Shown here: positions 8,628-15,851 of the stretch, in pieces | How the letters are laid out: each line of letters begins with the position of its first letter | Position numbering within the stretch: the first letter of the stretch is position 1 | Program-made: the position numbers and the translations under genes | DNA from: Sphingobacteriaceae bacterium | GTDB taxonomy: Bacteria; Bacteroidota; Bacteroidia; Sphingobacteriales; Sphingobacteriaceae | Length of the DNA: 64,000 nt | Direction of reading: 5' to 3' | Assembly: GCA_947460875.1 (NCBI GenBank) | Contig: CANHGR010000006.1 | Location: forward strand, 62,001 to 126,000 | The notes under the pieces: generated by a model | What the model saw: the letters and a program-made list of their open reading frames with translations, nothing else | What the model was told of the DNA's origin: nothing | Database searches by the model: none

Positions 8628-10807
8628 TGATGATTAAGAATACTCTGATTCTATTGCTAGTTGCAAACGCTGCTTTTTCACAGACCAAAAAAGTTGCTAA
8701 CCTAGAAGATATTTACAAAAAAGGCGTATTTGCCGCCAGAACGGTTGTCGGTCTACGCTCCATGAAAGATGGCAAGACCTATGTTTCAGTGGAGACAGAT
8801 CCGGTTACAAAACTGAGGTATGTCGCTAAGAATAACTATAGCGACGGGAAGGTTTCCTCCGTACTTTTTACTGAGGCTGATCTAAACTTTCAAGGCACAA
8901 CACTCCCAATTAGCACCAACTTCAACCATGATGAAAGCAAGGTCCTCATCGCTAAAGATGAAGAACAAATTTACAGACATTCAACCCGTGCAAATTACTT
9001 TGTTTATGACTTGAAGTCGAAGAAGATAACACCGGTTTCTTCTGTCGGAAAGCAGCTTTTTGCTACTTTCTCGCCAGACGGAAATAAAGTAGGGTTCATT
9101 AGAGACAATAATATTTTTGTCAAAGATCTGGTAAGCGGACAAGAGAAAAAGATCACTTCAGATGGTAAGATCAACAGCATTATCAACGGCGGAACCGATT
9201 GGGTATATGAAGAAGAATTTGCATTTACCACAGCGTTTTTCTGGAGCCCAGACAGTAAAAAGATTGCTTATTATAAATTTAACGAAACAGAAGTCGCAGA
9301 ATTTTCTTTGACGATGTTCGAAAGCCTCTATCCCTCGACATATAAATTTAAGTACCCGAAGGCCGGCGAAAAAAACTCTGTTCTTAGTATTCATATTTAT
9401 GATCTCATAAACAGCAGTACAAAGAACATCGACATCGGCACCGAAAAAGATCAATACATCCCTAGGATAAAATGGACTAATAGCCCAAATACACTCTGCA
9501 TTTTGCGCATGAACAGGGGGCAAAATAACCTGGAATATCTTTTTGCGGATGTGGCAACGGGTTTGTCTAAAGTTGTGCATACAGAGAAAGATAAGGCCTA
9601 TATTGACGTAAACGACGATCTTAATTTTCTAAGCAATGGCAAGCAATTTGTCATCACGAGCCGATCAGATGGTTATAATCATATCTATCTGTTTGATATC
9701 TCTGGCAAATTGATCAATCAAATTACAAAAGGTGCGTGGGAAGTCAGTACCCTGTACGGTCTGGACGAAGCAAACGGCAAGATATATTACCAGTCTACAG
9801 AAAGATCTCCGCTACAGCGGGATATTTATAGTATCAGCCTTGATGGATCAGAAAAAAAACAGATCAGTATTGCAAGTGGAACCAATAAAGCGACCTTCAG
9901 CTCAGATTTCAGCTATTATATATTGGATCACTCTAGTGCTAAAAGTCCGGCTTATATTACCCTAAATGATCATACCGGCAAGGTTTTACGGGTATTGGAA
10001 GACAATGCCAGACTAAAGCACATCGGCGATGACTATTTGCTCAGCCTGAAAGAGTTTTTTAGCTTCAACACCTCAGAAGGTGTTCAACTAAACGGTTACA
10101 TGATTAAGCCGGCCAATTTCGACCCATCAAAAAAATATCCAGTGCTGATGTACGTGTACGGCGGACCGGGTAGTCAGAACGTAGCAGATAGCTGGGGAGG
10201 CTCGCATGTTACCTGGTTTAACTATCTATCGCAGCAGGGATATATCATCACTTGCGTGGATAACAGGGGGACAGGCTTTCGTGGAAGCGCTTTTGAGAAA
10301 TCTACCTACAAAAACCTAGGTAAACTTGAGACAGTCGATCAAATTGAAGCTGCAAAATGGCTAGCAAAACAACCATACATTGATCCAGCACGAATAGGAA
10401 TCTGGGGCTGGAGCTACGGTGGATATATGTCGTCTTTAGCAGCTACAAAAGGACAGGGTATCTTTAAGATGTCTATCGCCGTGGCACCTGTTACCAGCTG
10501 GCGCTATTACGACAGCATTTACACAGAACGATATTTACAAACCCCTCAGGAAAATCCAGGCGGATACGACGAAAACTCGCCCATTAATTTTGCAAAAGAC
10601 CTTCAGGGCAAATTTCTGTTAGTGCATGGCACAGGCGATGATAATGTGCATTTTCAAAACAGCGTTATGTTTTCTGAAGCACTAATTCAGGCTAACAAAC
10701 CTTTCGAACAGGCCTTCTACCCGAATAAGGCGCATAACATTTCAGGTGGAAATACTACTTTACACTTATATGGCAAGCTAACAGATTTTGTTAAGGCTAA
10801 TTTGTAA
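8624..10807 (+). CDS. Dipeptidyl peptidase IV (S9B serine peptidase)
   Basis: 727 residues with an N-terminal signal peptide (to about residue 20). The eight-bladed propeller region contains the family's double-Glu substrate motif (DWVYEEEF), followed by an alpha/beta-hydrolase domain. The catalytic triad is S597 in GWSYGGY, D672 in GTGDDNVH and H704 in KAHNIS. It removes Xaa-Pro or Xaa-Ala dipeptides from peptide N-termini in the periplasm. The coupled gene upstream and the dipeptide transporter 68 bp downstream suggest a peptide scavenging unit. Confidence 0.93.
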   Translation: MMMIKNTLILLLVANAAFSQTKKVANLEDIYKKGVFAARTVVGLRSMKDGKTYVSVETDPVTKLRYVAKNNYSDGKVSSVLFTEADLNFQGTTLPISTNFNHDESKVLIAKDEEQIYRHSTRANYFVYDLKSKKITPVSSVGKQLFATFSPDGNKVGFIRDNNIFVKDLVSGQEKKITSDGKINSIINGGTDWVYEEEFAFTTAFFWSPDSKKIAYYKFNETEVAEFSLTMFESLYPSTYKFKYPKAGEKNSVLSIHIYDLINSSTKNIDIGTEKDQYIPRIKWTNSPNTLCILRMNRGQNNLEYLFADVATGLSKVVHTEKDKAYIDVNDDLNFLSNGKQFVITSRSDGYNHIYLFDISGKLINQITKGAWEVSTLYGLDEANGKIYYQSTERSPLQRDIYSISLDGSEKKQISIASGTNKATFSSDFSYYILDHSSAKSPAYITLNDHTGKVLRVLEDNARLKHIGDDYLLSLKEFFSFNTSEGVQLNGYMIKPANFDPSKKYPVLMYVYGGPGSQNVADSWGGSHVTWFNYLSQQGYIITCVDNRGTGFRGSAFEKSTYKNLGKLETVDQIEAAKWLAKQPYIDPARIGIWGWSYGGYMSSLAATKGQGIFKMSIAVAPVTSWRYYDSIYTERYLQTPQENPGGYDENSPINFAKDLQGKFLLVHGTGDDNVHFQNSVMFSEALIQANKPFEQAFYPNKAHNISGGNTTLHLYGKLTDFVKANL

Positions 10808-10875
10808 ATTTCAAACTAGATAAAATCTGTACATTCAGCTTTAAATAGAGCATTCATTTAACGATATCAAATGAT

Positions 10876-12219
10876 ATGAAGCAATCAAAAGAGATTTTTG
10901 GACATCCGGCAGGATTATATGTGCTCTTCTTTACTGAGCTATGGGAGAGATTCAGTTATTATGGAATGCGTGCAATCCTGGTTCTATTCCTGGTTTCTTC
11001 AGCTTCGGGGGATAATCCCGGTTTCGGCTGGACCGAAACGGAGGCGTTAAAGCTCTATGGGATTTATACTTTTCTTGTTTACTTATCATCTGTACCCGGT
11101 GGCGTTCTAGCTGATAAATGGCTGGGGCAAAAGAAAACGGTTATGCTAGGCGGTTTACTGTTGGTACTTGGTCATAGCATTCTTGCGGTACAGGCCCTCT
11201 GGGCGTTTTATACGGGACTTGCCTTCATTATTTCGGGAGTTGGCTGTCTAAAACCCAATATTTCTAGTATGGTGGGCGGCCTGTACCCCATAGGGGATGA
11301 TAGACGCGACAAAGGTTTTACTATTTTTTATATTGGCATCAACATCGGAGCATTTCTCGCTGCACTTGTCGTAGGATATGTGGGCGAGACTTATAGTTGG
11401 CATTATGGATTTGGACTTGCGGGCATCGGGATGGCGATCGGGCAATTAGTATACGTGGTGGGCCAAAAATATCTTCAAAACGTGGGCGAGCCGCTCAAGA
11501 ATTTTTCTGCACAAGAACGCAATATCACAAACAAGCCATTGACCTCTATCGAAAAAGACAGAATCCAGGTCATGCTACTCTCCTTCTTAATGATCATTGT
11601 TTTCTGGGGGGCTTTTGAACAAGCCGGCGGATTGATGAATCTTTACGCTGACCAAAAGACAAACAGAATTATAGGCTTCCTAAACTGGGAAGTTCCGGCG
11701 TCCTGGTTCCAATCCGTCAATTCATTCTTTATCATTACATTGGGCGCTCCTATAGCTGCTTTCTGGTACAATTGGAAAAGAAAAGGGAAAGAAGCTTCTT
11801 CAGTTTTTAAAATTGCAATCGGACTAATTATTATGGGATGGGGATTTCTATTTATGAGTGCAGCATCCTACCAATTTCAAAATCAAGGCTCATCAGCAAT
11901 GTACTGGCTGGTATTGGCCTATCTATTCCATACAATCGGAGAGCTTTGTGCTTCGCCAGTAGCACTGTCATACATCACTAAACTAGCGCCGTTAAAGTAT
12001 GCCTCCATCATGATGGGTATTTACTGGGCCGCCACCGGCTTAGGTAATTACGCTGCAGGATGGGTTGGAGTTTGGTCGCAAACCGCTGGTGAGCTACAGA
12101 TTTTTACAGGTATCGCGATTTTCTGTACCATTATTGGCGGTTTGGTTATTTTGATTCTAAAGCCGCTTAAGCGACTAGCTCATGGAGCAGAGGATTTTAC
12201 TGAACAGACTTCAGTTTGA
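10876..12219 (+). CDS. POT/PTR2 family proton-coupled peptide transporter
   Basis: 447 residues of hydrophobic MFS fold. The PTR signature is at the start (FFTELWERFSYYGMRAILVLF, containing the ExxER proton motif), and FYIGINIGAF is the second family motif. It imports di- and tripeptides with protons across the inner membrane. Placement directly after a dipeptidyl peptidase makes the substrate link unusually clear: DPP IV would release dipeptides that this carrier takes up. The N-terminus MKQSKEIFGHP is normal for the family. Confidence 0.92.
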   Translation: MKQSKEIFGHPAGLYVLFFTELWERFSYYGMRAILVLFLVSSASGDNPGFGWTETEALKLYGIYTFLVYLSSVPGGVLADKWLGQKKTVMLGGLLLVLGHSILAVQALWAFYTGLAFIISGVGCLKPNISSMVGGLYPIGDDRRDKGFTIFYIGINIGAFLAALVVGYVGETYSWHYGFGLAGIGMAIGQLVYVVGQKYLQNVGEPLKNFSAQERNITNKPLTSIEKDRIQVMLLSFLMIIVFWGAFEQAGGLMNLYADQKTNRIIGFLNWEVPASWFQSVNSFFIITLGAPIAAFWYNWKRKGKEASSVFKIAIGLIIMGWGFLFMSAASYQFQNQGSSAMYWLVLAYLFHTIGELCASPVALSYITKLAPLKYASIMMGIYWAATGLGNYAAGWVGVWSQTAGELQIFTGIAIFCTIIGGLVILILKPLKRLAHGAEDFTEQTSV

Positions 12220-12336
12220 TCTTTTATGGGCATTAAAAGTAGAATTTATACTATTTTTGAATCATTTGACGCCACGCTCTTGAATACTCTCGGTTTTTTC
12301 GTTTTATCCGGTATCTTCGTTCATTGATAATAAGCA

Positions 12337-13074
12337 GTGATAGCAGATAGTTTAGTAATCATCCCCACTTATAATGAAAAGGAAAATATCGAAAGGATTA
12401 TTCGAAAGGTTTTCTCTTTGCCCATTGACTTTCACGTTCTCATAATTGATGACGGTTCGCCGGACCAAACTGCCGCAATTGTAAAACACTTGCAAACTGA
12501 ATTTCCTACCCGTCTTTTTTTAGAACAACGCAAAGGAAAATTAGGGCTTGGAACTGCATACATCCATGGATTCAAATGGGCATTAAAACACCACTACGAA
12601 TATATTTTTGAAATGGATGCAGACTTTTCGCATAACCCCGAAGATTTGATTCGTTTGCGTGAAACTTGCGTTTTCGGAGCAGATCTTGCCATCGGCTCGC
12701 GCTACGTAAACGGCGTCAATGTAGTAAACTGGCCAATGAGCAGGGTGTTAATGTCTTATTTTGCTTCGTATTACGTTCGACTCATCACCGGAATAACGAT
12801 ACAAGATGCCACCGCAGGTTTTAAGTGCTACCGTAGGATTGTTTTAGAGACCATCCAGCTACACAAGATTAAATTTGTTGGCTATGCTTTTCAAATTGAA
12901 ATGAAGTTTACTGCACTAAAACATGGATTCAATGTGGTGGAAATTCCGATCATTTTCACAGATCGCACCGAAGGTGTTTCAAAAATGAATACAAAAATCT
13001 TTAGAGAAGCCTTTATTGGCGTAATACAACTAAAACTTTCGAGTTTTTTCAAAAAATACCCGGCTCATCGCTAG
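12337..13074 (+). CDS. Polyprenol monophosphomannose synthase (GT2)
   Basis: 245 residues. The GT2 glycosyltransferase fold shows VIIPTYNEKENI, the nucleotide-sugar motif IDDGSPD and the metal-binding EMDADFSHNPEDL. GSRYVNGV and ATAGFKCYRR are typical of dolichol-phosphate-mannose synthase homologues. The start is GTG at 12337; no ATG lies close enough to keep the first strand. It has no C-terminal membrane domain, so it is the short soluble type, transferring mannose or another hexose to a polyprenyl phosphate. A 117-bp gap separates it from the transporter. Confidence 0.88.
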   Translation: MIADSLVIIPTYNEKENIERIIRKVFSLPIDFHVLIIDDGSPDQTAAIVKHLQTEFPTRLFLEQRKGKLGLGTAYIHGFKWALKHHYEYIFEMDADFSHNPEDLIRLRETCVFGADLAIGSRYVNGVNVVNWPMSRVLMSYFASYYVRLITGITIQDATAGFKCYRRIVLETIQLHKIKFVGYAFQIEMKFTALKHGFNVVEIPIIFTDRTEGVSKMNTKIFREAFIGVIQLKLSSFFKKYPAHR

Positions 13075-13203
13075 TTTAATTCAATTCAGCGGAACTGATT
13101 TTATAAAATTGAAAATTATCTCGGTCTTTTGCTTAATATTTTTGGTGATTTATTAATATAATGACAGTTATACTAAAAAAATACTAAAAATAAAGATGCA
13201 TAA

Positions 13204-13233
13204 TTGAAAAAATAACAATACGGCTTATATTTG
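13204..13233 (+). promoter_or_regulatory. Promoter of small RNA A
   Basis: TTG at 13204-13206, a 19-nt spacer, then TATATTTG at 13226-13233. This matches the Bacteroidetes -33/-7 consensus (TTTG and TAnnTTTG). The proposed transcript begins 5 nt after the -7 box. Confidence 0.65.
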
Positions 13234-13237
13234 TATC

Positions 13238-13296
13238 GGTTTATAATTGGTTAGTTTAAAGGCCTCCATTCTCCCCGCTTGGAGGCCTTTTCTTTT
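13238..13296 (+). ncRNA. Candidate small RNA A (seed-type)
   Basis: A short unit of about 55-59 nt. The 5' single-stranded part is GGTTTATAATTGGTTAGTT, then a hairpin GGCCTCC/GGAGGCC (13261-13267 with 13281-13287) with a C-rich 13-nt loop, then TTTTCTTTT. Its first 38 nt differ from RNA B at one position only. The 5' part is complementary to RNA M and to several mRNA leaders in the window. No reading frame of any length fits. That it is transcribed and acts in trans is inference. Confidence 0.6.
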
Positions 13297-13390
13297 CCTC
13301 CAATTTCCGGAAGCTACAACAGCGATTTTATTTAGTTCCACAGGTAGAAATTACCAGCCTGAAAAATACTATACAGCCACGAAAAAAAAT

Positions 13391-13420
13391 TTTGTGAATT
13401 ATATTAAATAGTTATATTTG
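13391..13420 (+). promoter_or_regulatory. Promoter of small RNA M
   Basis: TTTG at 13391-13394, 18-nt spacer, TATATTTG at 13413-13420, again the Bacteroidetes consensus. The proposed start is at the same distance (5 nt) as for RNAs A and B. Confidence 0.65.
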
Positions 13421-13424
13421 ATAT

Positions 13425-13485
13425 ACTAACTAACCAACTATAACCTAAAACCCTCATCTTAAACAAGATGAGGGTTTATTGTTTT
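13425..13485 (+). ncRNA. Candidate small RNA M (decoy-type)
   Basis: The 5' part reads ACTAACTAACCAACTATAAC and is followed by a perfect 13-bp hairpin (13448-13460 with 13465-13477, loop AAAC) and a weak T-rich tail. The 5' part is nearly the reverse complement of RNAs A and B: 10 bp unbroken, one mismatch, 5 bp, a bulge and 2 bp. It also resembles the leaders of carbohydrate genes in this window. It therefore looks like a leader mimic that could titrate A and B. No coding potential is seen. Confidence 0.55.
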
Positions 13486-13537
13486 CAGCAATATTTTCAG
13501 TGTTTTGTTAAAATTATGTTAAATTTTCAATAGAGTG

Positions 13538-13568
13538 TTTGAAAACTTAATAATTATCCGCACATTTG
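13538..13568 (+). promoter_or_regulatory. Promoter of small RNA B
   Basis: TTTG at 13538-13541, 19-nt spacer, CACATTTG at 13561-13568 (TTTG core kept, TA replaced by CA). The proposed start is 5 nt downstream, as for RNAs A and M. Confidence 0.55.
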
Positions 13569-13572
13569 AAGT

Positions 13573-13632
13573 GGTTTATAATTGGTTAGTTAAAAGGCCT
13601 CCATTCTCCCAGTTTGGAGGTCTTTTTTTTTA
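13573..13632 (+). ncRNA. Candidate small RNA B (paralogue of A)
   Basis: It has the same 5' GGTTTATAATTGGTTAGTT and the same CTCC-rich loop as RNA A. The hairpin is GGCCTCC with GGAGGTC (13596-13602 with 13616-13622, one G-U pair), followed by a strong T9 run. Over the first 38 nt it has one difference from A, while the flanking DNA is unrelated, so selection on the transcript rather than a recent large duplication is likely. Its hairpin ends 8 nt before the stop of the leftward SMP-30-like gene and may terminate that gene too. Confidence 0.6.
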
Positions 13633-14454
13633 ATTTAACTGAAAAGCAACAACCGTTCTCTTACTAAAAGTTGGAACATATATAATTTTCTTTTTAGGAT
13701 CGTAACCGATATCTGCAATATTTGATCGATCCGCGCGAGTATCCAATAGTGTTTCAAATTTTCCATCCGCATATAGGTATTGCAAAACGCCGCTCCATGA
13801 ACTAATCAGAAAATCGCCATTTCCCATTGGTTCAATGCCATCTAGTCCGGCTACTAATCCATCAGCCAGTTTTACTAAGCTTTTATCAGGAGCAACTTTC
13901 TGCACTGCTCTGCCAGTTAATACAAACAGCTCATTGCCAACGCTTTTAAGTCCGTTAACACTTGGAGCACTATCTATAAAAATTTCAGCTTTGCTATCTA
14001 CAATTCTGTAAATTTTTCCGGCAGCAGAATCAGAAACATAAATGATACCCTTACTATCTATAGTGATGTCATTAAATACTCTAGCACCCGGCACCGCTAT
14101 TTTCTGCAGTATTTTTCCTGAGCGGATATCAATAACAACAACTTCGGCCAAATCAGCGACATAGAGCTTCTTTCCGAACTTGCCCATTCCTTTTGGAGCG
14201 TTTAGTCCGGTAACCCAGTTCGTATCTGCTTTACTTCCATCCAGGCTCAATCTTGCAACTCCGCCTTTGCCATCAGCAACGCTGGGACTACCATTAATCA
14301 GAGAGACATAGAGCGTCTTATTTTTCATGTCTGCAAAAACTGATTCGGGGACAGCGAAGATCGGCCCGGTTTCCCATAACTTAGTTACTTGATGTGTTTG
14401 TGCCTGCGAGAAAAAACATATTCCGACAAAGGCTAGTGATAGTAGATATTTCAT
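13630..14454 (-). CDS. Secreted SMP-30/NHL-like beta-propeller protein
   Basis: 274 residues from the ATG at 14454, which starts the signal peptide (MKYLLSLAFVGICFFSQAQ). An ATG at 14490 would add 12 residues with no signal character. The propeller repeats resemble SMP-30/gluconolactonase and NHL proteins: FNDITIDSKGIIYVSDSAAG, ANIADIGYDP-like and APKGMGKFGKKLYVAD. A lactonase role would fit the sugar-acid theme downstream, but metal ligands are not clear enough to claim it. It is convergent with the small RNA cluster and divergent from the XRE regulator. Confidence 0.7.
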   Translation of the reverse strand: MKYLLSLAFVGICFFSQAQTHQVTKLWETGPIFAVPESVFADMKNKTLYVSLINGSPSVADGKGGVARLSLDGSKADTNWVTGLNAPKGMGKFGKKLYVADLAEVVVIDIRSGKILQKIAVPGARVFNDITIDSKGIIYVSDSAAGKIYRIVDSKAEIFIDSAPSVNGLKSVGNELFVLTGRAVQKVAPDKSLVKLADGLVAGLDGIEPMGNGDFLISSWSGVLQYLYADGKFETLLDTRADRSNIADIGYDPKKKIIYVPTFSKRTVVAFQLN

Positions 14455-14720
14455 AATTGTTTTTGTTGACAAAATTAGTTCAAATTGCAAATAATTCTAA
14501 TGAAGATAGTGTTAAAAATATTGTTTCTTGTGTTAATTTCGATTCTTAAAAAAAATATCTTTTAGGTCAACTTCCTCAATTACGCACTTTGCTTAATCGA
14601 TTTTGTACTACAAAATTTCAACAAAGCACTTTATCTGTAAATAAACCTGTATTTTTACCGCTCGGTTTGGGATGGTATTTGTTTAATTACGCTGCCTTCC
14701 ATTTAGCTTAGCATTTCTTA

Positions 14721-15302
14721 ATGAATACTTTAAATATTTCACTTTTAGTTGAAGACGCTTCCACCAAAGCTCTCAACATTGGAGATCGCATTCGTATTTT
14801 ACGCAGCAATCAGAAAAGAACATTACAAGAAATTGCTGACCTATGCGAGCTTTCTAAAAGTATGATCTCCAAGATCGAGAATAACAAAACCGTACCATCT
14901 GTGGCAGCGTTAGTTAAAATTGCAAAAGCATTGGGAACCAATATATCAAGTTTACTCGAACAGGATGAGTGGTTAAATGCAATTATGACTTCGCGAGTTA
15001 AAGCTATGGAAAATTTAACACCAACTGACAAGGGTTATTCAATCTATCCTTATGGATCGAACTATCCTGAGAAGAAAATGCAACCCTTTCTGTTTGTCGC
15101 AAAAAAAGGTGAAGTAAAGCACCACCAGCTTGTCCATGAAGGCGAAGAGTTCATTTATATAATCAGCGGCGAAATGAAAATGCAGGTTGGAGAAATTCAA
15201 TATTCTTTAAAAGCCGGCGATACGCTTTACTTTAATTCTCTACTGAAACATGGTGTGATGCCGGTATCTGAAGAGGTAATCTACCTCGATATTTTCGTTT
15301 AA
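14721..15302 (+). CDS. XRE-family regulator with C-terminal cupin domain
   Basis: 193 residues. An XRE helix-turn-helix occupies about 20-75 (IGDRIRILRSNQKRTLQEIADLCELSKSMISKIENN). A cupin_2 domain covers about 110-190 (HHQLVHEGEEFIYIISGEMKMQVG and LKAGDTLYFNSLLKHGV). Such regulators sense a small ligand in the cupin barrel and bind operator DNA. It lies 549 bp upstream of susC in the same direction and is the only transcription-factor gene near the locus, so it is a plausible local regulator. Ligand unknown. Confidence 0.87.
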   Translation: MNTLNISLLVEDASTKALNIGDRIRILRSNQKRTLQEIADLCELSKSMISKIENNKTVPSVAALVKIAKALGTNISSLLEQDEWLNAIMTSRVKAMENLTPTDKGYSIYPYGSNYPEKKMQPFLFVAKKGEVKHHQLVHEGEEFIYIISGEMKMQVGEIQYSLKAGDTLYFNSLLKHGVMPVSEEVIYLDIFV

Positions 15303-15363
15303 TTTCCTCACATCCTTTGATCAATTTTATTATCCGGCACCTTAGGTTTTCTTTGTAAATAAA

Positions 15364-15399
15364 TTTAGGATAATGAGAGAAATTTCTCATTATCCTAAA
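15364..15399. terminator. 15-bp inverted repeat after the XRE-cupin gene
   Basis: Arms 15364-15378 and 15385-15399 pair perfectly around a 6-nt loop, 62 nt after the regulator's stop. No long T-run follows, so it may be a factor-assisted terminator or an RNA-processing hairpin. Confidence 0.55.
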
Positions 15400-15555
15400 A
15401 GACGCTAAGACTATTTTATCCAGGAGTCCAGAAATTCTACTGAAAATCTTGCCAACGATAGGCTAAGGAAACAATTCGCTTGCTTCTCCTTCCCATTTCA
15501 AAAAAAATAAAAAAAATAATCTCTTAGATATTAATAATAAATAATATATTCGTTC

Positions 15556-15584
15556 AACAAAGTTGAATAAAAGTCAACTTTGTT
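15556..15584. promoter_or_regulatory. Inverted repeat upstream of susC, possible operator
   Basis: AACAAAGTTGA and TCAACTTTGTT are perfect 11-bp arms around a 7-nt spacer, 268 bp before the susC ATG. It has the dyad shape of a binding site for a dimeric regulator such as the adjacent XRE-cupin protein, but could also fold in RNA. The rest of the 549-bp spacer is AT-rich with a T9 run at about 15660-15668 and no gene. Confidence 0.4.
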
Positions 15585-15815
15585 ATAACCGAACCTTTTT
15601 TATTCTTAGAGTGCCTTTGAAAAACCTAAACTCCAGCGGATTGAGCTGGCTATTTGACGTTTTTTTTTAATTGAATACAACCAAAAACTAAAATATAAAC
15701 CAATTGTCAACCAAAAAAACTTCTATGAGAAATCCGACTACCAGAGCCAACTTACCGACAACCACACTGCGAAAGAAATCGCTTAGCCCAAAAATTTAGT
15801 GACTCATATTTAACC

Positions 15816-15834
15816 GACTAACCAATCATTAACC
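15816..15834 (+). promoter_or_regulatory. susC leader motif complementary to small RNAs A/B
   Basis: GACTAACCAATCATTAACC lies 17 nt before the susC start codon. Over 18 nt it differs from the reverse complement of the RNA A/B 5' end at two positions. Similar motifs precede other carbohydrate genes here. A binding role is inferred. Confidence 0.45.
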
Positions 15835-15851
15835 AAAAAACTAAAAAAAAA

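Noticed and set aside
13238-13632. The three hairpins as plain terminators of flanking genes
   Set aside because: Three in a row with their own promoter boxes, fixed start distance and conserved 5' parts is more than termination needs; only the last could also serve the SMP-30-like gene.
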